From Saprospiraceae bacterium (lineage in GTDB: Bacteria; Bacteroidota; Bacteroidia; Chitinophagales; Saprospiraceae), in contig JABDJM010000573.1 in the NCBI GenBank assembly GCA_013002475.1, positions 1 through 7,721 on the forward strand: 7,721 nucleotides of DNA, in the 5' to 3' direction. The notes below the pieces were generated by a model that was not told the origin of the DNA, did no database searches, and saw only the letters and a list, made by a program, of their open reading frames with translations. Position numbers and translations under genes: made by a program. Shown one piece after another: positions 1-5,912 of the stretch (positions are counted from its first letter, which is position 1; each line of letters begins with the position of its first letter).

Positions 1-478
1 GTAAGCGCTGTAATACCCCCATATCTGCTACCAAACCAAGATCGATCTCTTTGATCGTAAAAAAGGAGTCTGAACAACTGAAGCGCATATCGCAGGCCGT
101 TGCAATATTAATCGCCCCTCCGACACAAGCACCGTGCACCGCGGCGATAACTGGTTTACGACATTCCTCAATGGCGTTGATGCACTCCTGCAGGGTTACA
201 ATAAATCCTCTCAAGGCTTCCCGTTTCCTCGCTTCACCGGAAATATTTTGGAACTCACCCAGATTCATTAACGTTTGGAGGTCCATACCTGCCGAAAAGT
301 TTTTTCCCTCTCCTTTTAGGATCACTACTCGAGCATTTTCATCCTGGTCCAGATCCTCAAAAATTTTTTTCATTTCCTTCCATGCGGGCATGTGGAAGCT
401 GTTCGCCTTTTCAGGACGGTTGATCGAAACGGTAGCGACCTGATCCTTGATGTCAACCAAAAAATATTTGTACTCCAT
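1..478 (-). CDS. Crotonase-family enoyl-CoA hydratase/isomerase, dienoyl-CoA isomerase-like (partial, C-terminus off left edge)
   Basis: The first 159 residues of a crotonase-fold enzyme are visible, starting at ATG 478-476; the rest lies left of the window. The oxyanion-hole regions are FSAGMDL (residues 61-67) and ACVGGAI. The stretch ACDMRFS...IKEIDLGLVADMGVLQRL resembles delta3,5-delta2,4-dienoyl-CoA isomerase (ECH1). By alignment from memory, Glu144 and Asp152 match rat ECH1 Glu196 and Asp204. Residue 124, which should be the first acid (ECH1 Asp176, crotonase Glu144), is Asn. One retained acid could suit an isomerase better than a hydratase, so the exact reaction is open. The gene starts 2 bp after the acyl-CoA dehydrogenase stop, and a GGAG lies inside the end of that gene, which suggests translational coupling. 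The likely role is acyl-CoA (beta-oxidation-type) metabolism in the cytoplasm. The family call is strong; the substrate is inference. Confidence 0.9.
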   Translation of the reverse strand, partial: MEYKYFLVDIKDQVATVSINRPEKANSFHMPAWKEMKKIFEDLDQDENARVVILKGEGKNFSAGMDLQTLMNLGEFQNISGEARKREALRGFIVTLQECINAIEECRKPVIAAVHGACVGGAINIATACDMRFSCSDSFFTIKEIDLGLVADMGVLQRL

Positions 479-480
479 AA

Positions 481-1689
481 TTATTTACTCCATTGTTTGA
501 TTGTATTCCTTCCTAATTGATACATATGTACTTCATCGGGTCCATCTGCCAGCCGAAGTGAACGTCCATAGATCCAGAACCCGGCCAGAGGGGTGTCCTG
601 GCAAACGCCCATGCCACCAAATGCCTGAATAGCCCTGTCCACGACTTTACAAGCCATGCTCGGACAAACGATCTTGATCATGGCTATCAGATCTTTGGCT
701 CCTTTAATTCCTTTTTCATCTATAGCTTTTGCGGCAGAAAGTGTAAGTAATCTGGCCTGCTCGATCTCTACCCTGGATCGGGCAATGTCAATACGGATGC
801 TACTCTGCCTGGCCAGCTTTTGTCCAAAGGTTTCCCGCTCGGTCACCCGAGAGCACATGAGTTCCAGTGCCCGTTGTGCAACTCCAATAAGTCGCATACA
901 ATGATGGATACGCCCTGGACCCAGTCGGCCCTGAGCGATCTCAAAGCCTCGACCCTCACCGAGGATCATATTTTGTTTTGGAACTCTGACCTGGTCGAGC
1001 AATATTTCCGCATGTCCCGCAGGACTATCGATTGTTCCATAAGCTTTTAAGGGACGAACGATTTTAACCCCTTTTGTATCCCTGGGAATAAGGATCATAC
1101 TTTGCTGAACATATTTGTCGGCAGCTGGATTCGTTTTTCCCATTAGGATGTAAAGCTTACAATCCGGATGCATAGCACCGGTAGACCACCATTTTCTACC
1201 ACTAACTATGTAGTCCTCTCCCTCTTTTTGGATCTGAGTTTCGATGTTGGTTGCATCCGAGGAGGCCACATCCGGTTCAGTCATCAGAAATGCAGAACGG
1301 ATCTTACCTTCCATTAGAGGACCTAACCATTTTTCTTTTTGTTCTTCGGATCCATATTTTGCCAGGACCTCCATGTTGCCCGTATCGGGAGCTGAACAAT
1401 TAAATATTTCAGAGGCCCAGAGCACTCTACCCATTTCCTCCGCCAGAAAGGCGTACTCTAGATTAGTCAGTCCGGGAGAAAGGTGGCCATAATCCTTTGG
1501 TAAAAAAAGATTCCAAAGACCCGCTTCCTTGGCTTGCGATTTTAAGCTCTCCATTTGGGGAAAGACCACCCAGTGATTTTCATCGGTAAAAGATTCGAAT
1601 TCTTTTTCCAGGGGATACACCTTTTCCTTCATGAATTGCCTGAGGCGATCCAGAAGGTCTTTCGAATGTTGGCTTTGTTCAAAAAGCAT
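481..1689 (-). CDS. Acyl-CoA dehydrogenase, ACAD10/ACAD11-like
   Basis: A 402-residue flavoprotein that would oxidise an acyl-CoA to the 2-enoyl-CoA and pass electrons to an electron-transfer flavoprotein. The N-terminal helical domain is followed by the FAD-contact motif AFLMTEPDVASSDATN (about 133-148), a SGRKWWSTGA segment, and a C-terminal helical domain with ERETFGQKLA and QAFGGMGV. TEPDVASSDATN and KWWS are typical of the ACAD10/11 branch. Mammalian ACAD11 has an extra N-terminal kinase-like domain, which is absent here. Where MCAD has its catalytic Glu (YEGT), this protein reads ADGPDEVH, putting Asp382 at that place, as in this subfamily. I chose ATG 1689 because residue 1 then begins the usual N-terminal helix. 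An upstream in-frame ATG at 1728 would add 13 residues overlapping moaE. It lies 17 bp after moaE and 2 bp before the crotonase gene. Substrate chain length cannot be read from the sequence. Confidence 0.93.
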   Translation of the reverse strand: MLFEQSQHSKDLLDRLRQFMKEKVYPLEKEFESFTDENHWVVFPQMESLKSQAKEAGLWNLFLPKDYGHLSPGLTNLEYAFLAEEMGRVLWASEIFNCSAPDTGNMEVLAKYGSEEQKEKWLGPLMEGKIRSAFLMTEPDVASSDATNIETQIQKEGEDYIVSGRKWWSTGAMHPDCKLYILMGKTNPAADKYVQQSMILIPRDTKGVKIVRPLKAYGTIDSPAGHAEILLDQVRVPKQNMILGEGRGFEIAQGRLGPGRIHHCMRLIGVAQRALELMCSRVTERETFGQKLARQSSIRIDIARSRVEIEQARLLTLSAAKAIDEKGIKGAKDLIAMIKIVCPSMACKVVDRAIQAFGGMGVCQDTPLAGFWIYGRSLRLADGPDEVHMYQLGRNTIKQWSK

Positions 1690-1706
1690 ACTGTGTCTCT
1701 TGTTTA

Positions 1707-2129
1707 TCAGGGATGAGCAGCCACCCAAACCTCTCCGTCCTCAAATACTTCTTTTTTCCAAATTGGAACAGTTTCTTTCAAAGTATCAATAGCATATTCG
1801 CAGGCTTCAAAAGCCTGTGCACGATGTGGACAGGAAACGCTGATGGCTACTGCCACTTCTCCAATCATTAATCTGCCTTTTCGGTGATGGAAGCTAACCT
1901 TTTTTGCCGGCCAACGATCCAGTATAGTCTGTGCAATTTTTCGCATTTCTTTCAGAGCCATTGCATCGTAAGATTCAAATTCAAGATGGACGACCCGTTT
2001 TTTTTGGGTCTGATTTCTTACGGTTCCCACGAAACTGACGATCCCTCCGCAGGTGTCGTCCTGAACAAAGGCTTCCACCGCTTTCGTATCAATCGGCTGA
2101 TCCAAAATTTGTATATCAATATCTTCCAT
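1707..2129 (-). CDS. moaE: Molybdopterin synthase catalytic (large) subunit MoaE
   Basis: This 140-residue protein is the large subunit of the MoaD2-MoaE2 heterotetramer, which transfers sulfur from MoaD thiocarboxylate to cyclic pyranopterin monophosphate (cPMP) to make molybdopterin. Family motifs are GGIVSFVGTVRNQT (about 28-41), LEFESYDAMALKEM, HHRKGRLMIGEVAVAI, SCPHRAQAFEACEYAID and the C-terminal LKETVPIWKKE. Lys118 and Lys125 align with the E. coli active-site lysines 119 and 126. The length is normal for the family. The start codon lies 2 bp after the moaD stop. The GGTGG that encodes the MoaD Gly-Gly tail sits 6 bases before the stretch ending in ATG and could act as the ribosome binding site, so the two subunits are probably translationally coupled. 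Nothing is missing or unusual in the protein. Confidence 0.97.
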   Translation of the reverse strand: MEDIDIQILDQPIDTKAVEAFVQDDTCGGIVSFVGTVRNQTQKKRVVHLEFESYDAMALKEMRKIAQTILDRWPAKKVSFHHRKGRLMIGEVAVAISVSCPHRAQAFEACEYAIDTLKETVPIWKKEVFEDGEVWVAAHP

Positions 2130-2131
2130 AA

Positions 2132-2374
2132 TTAACCACCGGAAACCGGAGGGATAATGATGACTTGTTGATTCTCAGAAATGGTATACCCATCTTCCCT
2201 ATACTCTTCATCCACCGCAAAGGAAAGGGAAGTCAGCGCTGAGAAATCTGGATATCTGTTGATCAATATGTCCTTTAATTGTGCAATGGAAGAACCGGTT
2301 TCAATGTCAATTTCCATTTCTTTTTGCCCCACAATGTCCTTGGCTATTCCAAAAGAAGTCAATCTGATCTTCAT
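2132..2374 (-). CDS. moaD: Molybdopterin synthase sulfur carrier (small) subunit MoaD
   Basis: An 80-residue ubiquitin-fold sulfur carrier, close to the 81 residues of E. coli MoaD. It begins MKIRLTSFGIAKDIVG, a typical beta-strand start for the family, and ends IIPPVSGG. The C-terminal Gly-Gly is the site that is adenylated and then thiocarboxylated. The activating enzyme (MoeB or another ThiF-family protein) is not in the window. The gene lies 13 bp after the XdhC-family gene and 2 bp before moaE. No clear Shine-Dalgarno precedes ATG 2374; the upstream bases are AT-rich, as is common in Bacteroidota. ThiS is the main look-alike, but the adjacent moaE settles the call. Confidence 0.95.
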   Translation of the reverse strand: MKIRLTSFGIAKDIVGQKEMEIDIETGSSIAQLKDILINRYPDFSALTSLSFAVDEEYREDGYTISENQQVIIIPPVSGG

Positions 2375-2387
2375 CGCTTAAATATCG

Positions 2388-3461
2388 TTAATCTCGTTCA
2401 TGAATTGGTCCGATCCGGTTTTTTAACCTGCCTCCTGACCTGTTCCTTAACACGGAAACGATCTCCGAACAAATGGACAGAGAAATTTCTTCTGGTGTCT
2501 CAGCTCCAAGATCCAGTCCAACCGGAGAAAATAAATTTTCCCTTTTTGAAAGGTCGATATACAGTCCCTCCTCCATCAAGTCTTTTTGCATTTTATCCCG
2601 CCTTTTCTTTGGGCCAAGAAGACCCAGGTAGGGTATGTCGTCATCAATAAAATGTTTGAGGAGGTCAAAATCCTTTTTGTAATCATGAGTCATTAAAACA
2701 AGGGCCGTAAAATCATCAGTTTCAATTTCCCTGACCTGTTCCAGATCATAGACCAGATCGGCAATCTCAAAGATGGGTTTTTGCAACTTTTTTCTTTTTC
2801 CCGCTACGTGTATCTCCCAACCCAATTCATTTGCAATGTCCACCATGGCCAGGATATCGTAATTGTCCCCTACACAAATCAATCTGATCTTAGGACGGAT
2901 AACTTCGACAAGGATGTCCATTTCTGATTCGGAAAAAATTCTGGATTTTCCCTGCTCTTGAACCAGGGCTTCCAGGGTTCCAATCCTACTCTCCGGTATT
3001 GGAGTTATTCCAGACTCATTATGAAAAAACTTCCCTAGAAGATGTGGATCCTCAGATTTGATCACTTGAAAAAGACATAGAGGACTCCGGGTATTCAGGA
3101 TGCTCTCCAAATATTTGATTTGATTATTTGCCTCCGGATCTACCGGAGTAAAAAGCACCTCAATTCTTCCATTGCAACCCAGTCCAACACCAATTTGGTG
3201 TTCGTCATCCTCCAGCGTATCATAAACCACCACTGAGGCCTCGTTTTTATTGATGGCCGATTGGGCTCTCCTCAAAGCATCTCCCTCCAGGCAACCTCCA
3301 CTGATCCCGCCTGTCCAAAGTCCACTTGACCGGACAAACATTCTGGCCCCGATCCGTCTATAGGAGGATTCCTCTACTCTGACCACCACCCCTAGAGCCG
3401 CTTTTTCCTTGGTCCAGTCGGTTTGGCGATAAGCTTCCACGATTTTTTCGATCTCCTTCAT
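2388..3461 (-). CDS. XdhC/CoxI-family molybdenum hydroxylase maturation protein
   Basis: A cytoplasmic maturation factor of 357 residues (from ATG 3461). Family members bind Moco, help its sulfuration and deliver it to xanthine dehydrogenase-type enzymes. The N-terminal XdhC/CoxI domain holds SSYRRIGARM (32-41) and GGISGGCLEGD (51-61, with Cys57), followed by GVGLGCNGRIEV near 91-102 with a second conserved-looking Cys96. A C-terminal Rossmann-type XdhC_C domain starts near RLICVGDNYD (193-202) and continues through MTHDYKKDFDLL and YLGLLGPKKRRDKM to GLDLGAETPEEISLSI. An in-frame ATG at 3521 would add 20 basic residues and leave only 16 bp to the divergent moaA. I prefer 3461, which leaves 76 bp for promoters, although neither start has a good Shine-Dalgarno. 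The gene opens the - strand operon. No xanthine dehydrogenase-like partner is in view, so its client is unknown. Confidence 0.92.
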   Translation of the reverse strand: MKEIEKIVEAYRQTDWTKEKAALGVVVRVEESSYRRIGARMFVRSSGLWTGGISGGCLEGDALRRAQSAINKNEASVVVYDTLEDDEHQIGVGLGCNGRIEVLFTPVDPEANNQIKYLESILNTRSPLCLFQVIKSEDPHLLGKFFHNESGITPIPESRIGTLEALVQEQGKSRIFSESEMDILVEVIRPKIRLICVGDNYDILAMVDIANELGWEIHVAGKRKKLQKPIFEIADLVYDLEQVREIETDDFTALVLMTHDYKKDFDLLKHFIDDDIPYLGLLGPKKRRDKMQKDLMEEGLYIDLSKRENLFSPVGLDLGAETPEEISLSICSEIVSVLRNRSGGRLKNRIGPIHERD

Positions 3462-3537
3462 AGAGAAATTGCTATCTTTCTTTTTCCTGCGGATTCGGAA
3501 ATTAAACAAAGGATCCGGCATTTAAAGAGGAAATTGA

Positions 3538-4527
3538 ATGTTAATCGATAATCACGGAAGAGTCATAAATTATTTGCGTTTAGCAGTTACGGATCGCTGC
3601 AATCTTCGGTGCTTCTATTGCATGCCAGAAGAGGGTATCGAATATGTGAGGCGGGATGAACTGATGAGTTTTGAGGAAATGATCCGCATCACAAAGCTGT
3701 TTGCCAGTCAGGGGATTTCAAAGATCAGGATTACAGGTGGGGAACCTTTTCTCCGTAAAGATCTGATGGAATTCCTGGATGTGATTACTTCAATTCCTGA
3801 AATAGAGCAAGTAAGTATAACTACCAACGGCACATTGCTGAGAAAACATATCCCGGAACTCAAAAGGATGGGTGTTCGCAATATCAATTTGAGCCTGGAT
3901 AGTTTGGATGCTGAACGATTTAGAAAGATCACCCGAAGAGATAATCTGTCAGAAGTTTTGGATGCTATGGACCTCTTGGTAGATCAGGGTTTTAAAACCA
4001 GGGTCAATGCAGTGGTCATGGCTGGAAAAAATACTCAGGATATCATCCCCATGGTAGAGCTGGGAAGAAATCGGCCGATTTCGATCCGATTCATTGAAGA
4101 GATGCCCTTTAACGGAACGGAAGGTCAGGGTAACCAGGGTTTTTGGTCTTATGTAGACATCCTAGACCATATCAGGAGCCACTTTCCCAATTTTGTCAAA
4201 TTGAATGACGGTCCTTCATCAACTTCTATGAATTACCAAATCGAAGGTTTCCAGGGTAGCTTTGGTATCATCGCGGCCTACTCCAGGACCTTTTGCGGGA
4301 CCTGCAATCGTTTGCGGCTAACGCCTCAGGGCACGATACGTACTTGCCTGTATGACCAGGGCGTTTTCAATATCAAAACGATGATGCGCCAGGGAGCAAC
4401 AGACCAGGAGATCCTGGTCGCTCTTCAATCTGCGTTGAACCACCGGGCTAAGGATGGATTTGAAGCGGAAAGAAACCGCATCAAAAATTTTCCTGTTTCA
4501 GAATCAATGGCTACCATTGGAGGCTAA
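3538..4527 (+). CDS. moaA: GTP 3',8-cyclase MoaA (radical SAM)
   Basis: This is the first enzyme of Moco synthesis, which converts GTP to 3',8-cyclo-GTP by radical SAM chemistry; MoaC then makes cPMP. The 329-residue protein matches the E. coli length. The N-terminal radical SAM cluster motif is CNLRCFYC with Cys21, Cys25 and Cys28, followed by the SAM-binding ITGGEPFLR. The second, substrate-binding 4Fe-4S cluster has Cys253, Cys256 and Cys270 in FCGTCNRLRLTPQG...TCLY. The C-terminus ends in Gly-Gly (SMATIGG), the tail known to be needed for activity. All key residues are therefore present. A good ribosome site (AAAGAGGA, 3524-3531) lies about 7 bases before ATG 3538. The gene is divergent from the XdhC-family gene and lies 9 bp before moeA, so moaA and moeA are probably co-transcribed. 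Confidence 0.97.
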   Translation: MLIDNHGRVINYLRLAVTDRCNLRCFYCMPEEGIEYVRRDELMSFEEMIRITKLFASQGISKIRITGGEPFLRKDLMEFLDVITSIPEIEQVSITTNGTLLRKHIPELKRMGVRNINLSLDSLDAERFRKITRRDNLSEVLDAMDLLVDQGFKTRVNAVVMAGKNTQDIIPMVELGRNRPISIRFIEEMPFNGTEGQGNQGFWSYVDILDHIRSHFPNFVKLNDGPSSTSMNYQIEGFQGSFGIIAAYSRTFCGTCNRLRLTPQGTIRTCLYDQGVFNIKTMMRQGATDQEILVALQSALNHRAKDGFEAERNRIKNFPVSESMATIGG

Positions 4528-4536
4528 GTAATTTTC

Positions 4537-5730
4537 ATGATCGATTTTTCGGATGCTATTAAAATTGTCCTGAACACAGCACGTGATTTTGGGACCGAAA
4601 CTGTTTCTCTGGAGCAATCCATCGGCAGGGTTTTGCGGGAAAACTGGTATGCGGACAGAGACATGCCTCCTTATGACCGCGTAACAATGGACGGGATAGC
4701 CTTGAACAGTAAAGGTGCTTCTGGGAATGATCAGTTTTCGATAGAGGGAATCGGCCCGGCTGGAGAAGAACAAAAAGTATTGTCTGATCCTGCGAATTGC
4801 ATAGAGATTATGACCGGGGCAATCCTTCCCAAAGGTTGCGATACTGTAGTCCGGTATGAGGATGTGGACATTCAGAATGGAGTTGCAAAAGTAAGGACGA
4901 AGATTCTTCCCAAAAAGAATGTACACTGGAAAGGGGAGGACCGGAAAGTGGGAGAACTGGTGGTTCCAGAGCTTACCAAAATTTCGGCAGCAGAGATCGG
5001 GGTAGGGGCCACCCTTGGAAAAACTAAGGTGGAGGTTTCCAGATTTCCCAAAGCCATCATCATTTCCACTGGTGATGAACTTGTTGAAATAGATCAACAA
5101 CCGTTGCCACATCAGATCCGAAAAAGTAATGTCTATAGGATGAAAGCCAGCCTGGAACATTTGGGTGTTTCTTGTGAAACGGCGCACTGGCTGGATGAAA
5201 AAGAAGACATAGAGAAGGAGTTGAAAGGAGTATTGAAAAATTTTGAGCTGATCATATTGAGTGGTGGAGTGTCTAAAGGCAAGTTCGATTTTCTGCCTGA
5301 TGCTTTGGCTGCTTGCGGTGTAGAGAAGCATTTTCACCGGGTAGCGCAGCGCCCGGGTAAACCCTTCTGGTTTGGTACTCATCCGGATGGAGCGACGGTA
5401 TTTGCTTTGCCAGGAAATCCGATCTCTTCTTTCATGTGTCTTCACATTTATGTATTTGATTGGCTACGAAAATCCCTGGGGCTTTCCGTCCAGGAACGGC
5501 CACTAGCCCGGCTAACCAAATCTGTGGATTTTAAACCAGATCTAACGCTTTTCATGGAAGTGAACACCTCCTTTGACGAGGAGGGTAGTCTGCTGGCGGA
5601 GCCCCGCAGGGGACATGGGTCCGGGGATCTCGCCAATCTTGTCCGTGGGGATGGCTTTATGCAAATTCCGCGAGGAAAAGATCACTTTGAAAAAGGGGAG
5701 TTGTATCCGGTGTACTTTTATAGGGATTAG
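4537..5730 (+). CDS. moeA: Molybdopterin molybdotransferase MoeA
   Basis: MoeA inserts molybdate into adenylylated molybdopterin to give Moco. The protein has 397 residues, a normal length. Visible motifs in order are DMPPYDRVTMDGIA (42-55, with Asp52 aligned to E. coli Asp59), IMTGAILPKGCDTVVRYED, HWKGEDRKVGE, IIISTGDEL, SNVYRM, LSGGVSKGKFDF, QRPGKPFWFG and FALPGNPISS. These span the MoeA N-terminal domains and the MogA-like catalytic domain; the C-terminal beta-barrel domain follows. The usual NSAMDGYA is replaced by DRVTMDGIA, a variant I associate with Bacteroidota rather than damage. A GGAGG at 4519-4523, inside the end of moaA, is 13 bases from the ATG, rather far for a standard ribosome site. 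No MogA is visible to supply adenylylated molybdopterin; it may be elsewhere. After the gene comes a repeat-rich spacer. Confidence 0.96.
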   Translation: MIDFSDAIKIVLNTARDFGTETVSLEQSIGRVLRENWYADRDMPPYDRVTMDGIALNSKGASGNDQFSIEGIGPAGEEQKVLSDPANCIEIMTGAILPKGCDTVVRYEDVDIQNGVAKVRTKILPKKNVHWKGEDRKVGELVVPELTKISAAEIGVGATLGKTKVEVSRFPKAIIISTGDELVEIDQQPLPHQIRKSNVYRMKASLEHLGVSCETAHWLDEKEDIEKELKGVLKNFELIILSGGVSKGKFDFLPDALAACGVEKHFHRVAQRPGKPFWFGTHPDGATVFALPGNPISSFMCLHIYVFDWLRKSLGLSVQERPLARLTKSVDFKPDLTLFMEVNTSFDEEGSLLAEPRRGHGSGDLANLVRGDGFMQIPRGKDHFEKGELYPVYFYRD

Positions 5731-5744
5731 TATAATCACGGCCT

Positions 5745-5830
5745 CGCTCACCCCTCCATCCCCTGAAGGGGAGGTCAGCCCACTTCATTTTTGGGTGGCG
5801 TTCCCCCTTTAGGACGCTAGGGGGTAGACA
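5745..5830. repeat. GC-rich imperfect palindromic repeat downstream of moeA
   Basis: The spacer after moeA holds two GC-rich arms that are rough inverted copies of each other. The left arm contains CCCCTGAAGGGG (5760-5771). The right arm contains CCCCCT (5803-5808) and AGGGGG (5819-5824). Between them CCCA and TGGG (near 5780-5795) can pair around a T-rich centre. Each arm can also fold alone. The pattern resembles short palindromic repeats scattered between genes in many Bacteroidota genomes, recalled from general knowledge and not searched. It could end moeA transcription or protect the mRNA 3' end, though no clean U-tract follows it. Confidence 0.6.
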
Positions 5831-5839
5831 AGCAATTTG

Positions 5840-5894
5840 GAAGACTCAACGATTGTTCAACAATTGCTTAACCATCGTTCAACTATAGTTCATC
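5840..5894 (+). repeat. Five tandem 11-bp direct repeats upstream of the secreted-protein gene, possible operator
   Basis: Five consecutive 11-base units start at 5840, 5851, 5862, 5873 and 5884: GAAGACTCAAC, GATTGTTCAAC, AATTGCTTAAC, CATCGTTCAAC and TATAGTTCATC. The consensus is nATnGTTCAAC; the A at position 2, T at 7, A at 9 and C at 11 are the same in all five. The period is close to one DNA helical turn, so all copies would face the same side of the helix, as expected of a cooperative protein-binding array. The array ends 18 bp before the start codon at 5913. No known operator is recognised. Confidence 0.55.
5864..5891 (+). promoter_or_regulatory. Weak candidate Bacteroidota-type promoter for the secreted-protein gene
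   Basis: TTG at 5864-5866 is followed after 17 bases by TATAGTTC at 5884-5891. This resembles the Bacteroidota layout of a TTG near -33 and TAnnTTTG near -7, with four of the six fixed -7 bases matching. Transcription would start near 5898, giving a leader of about 15 bases. The proposed elements fall inside the 11-bp repeat array, so a protein bound there would overlap RNA polymerase. This is a weak match, and another TATCTTTA at 5902-5909 is too near the start codon to serve. Confidence 0.25.
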
Positions 5895-5912
5895 CAATAA
5901 TTATCTTTAGGT

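Noticed and set aside
51..443. 130-codon + strand open frame opposite the crotonase gene
   Set aside because: It is antisense to a clearly conserved coding region and its translation resembles no family I know.
1690..1728. Upstream ATG at 1728 for the acyl-CoA dehydrogenase
   Set aside because: It would add 13 residues (MGGCSSLINKRHS) overlapping the end of moaE and not resembling the family N-terminus; ATG 1689 fits better.
2279..2650. 123-codon + strand open frame across moaD and the XdhC-family gene
   Set aside because: It is antisense to two supported genes and crosses their junction; no start signal or domain.
3473..3480. TATCTTTC as a -7 promoter element for moaA
   Set aside because: It matches TAnnTTTG at all but the last base, but no TTG lies 17-23 bases upstream. 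Too weak to list as a feature.
3462..3537. A Moco riboswitch or other structured leader before moaA
   Set aside because: Known Moco riboswitches are longer than this spacer and I see no matching conserved helices.
4504..5445. 313-codon open frame on the - strand lying opposite moeA
   Set aside because: Its codons are in exact register with moeA triplets, so it stays open simply because moeA uses few TTA, CTA or TCA codons there. The translation has no recognisable domain, while moeA is full of family motifs.
5840..5894. CRISPR-like array
   Set aside because: The 11-bp units are contiguous, without spacers, and far shorter than CRISPR repeats.
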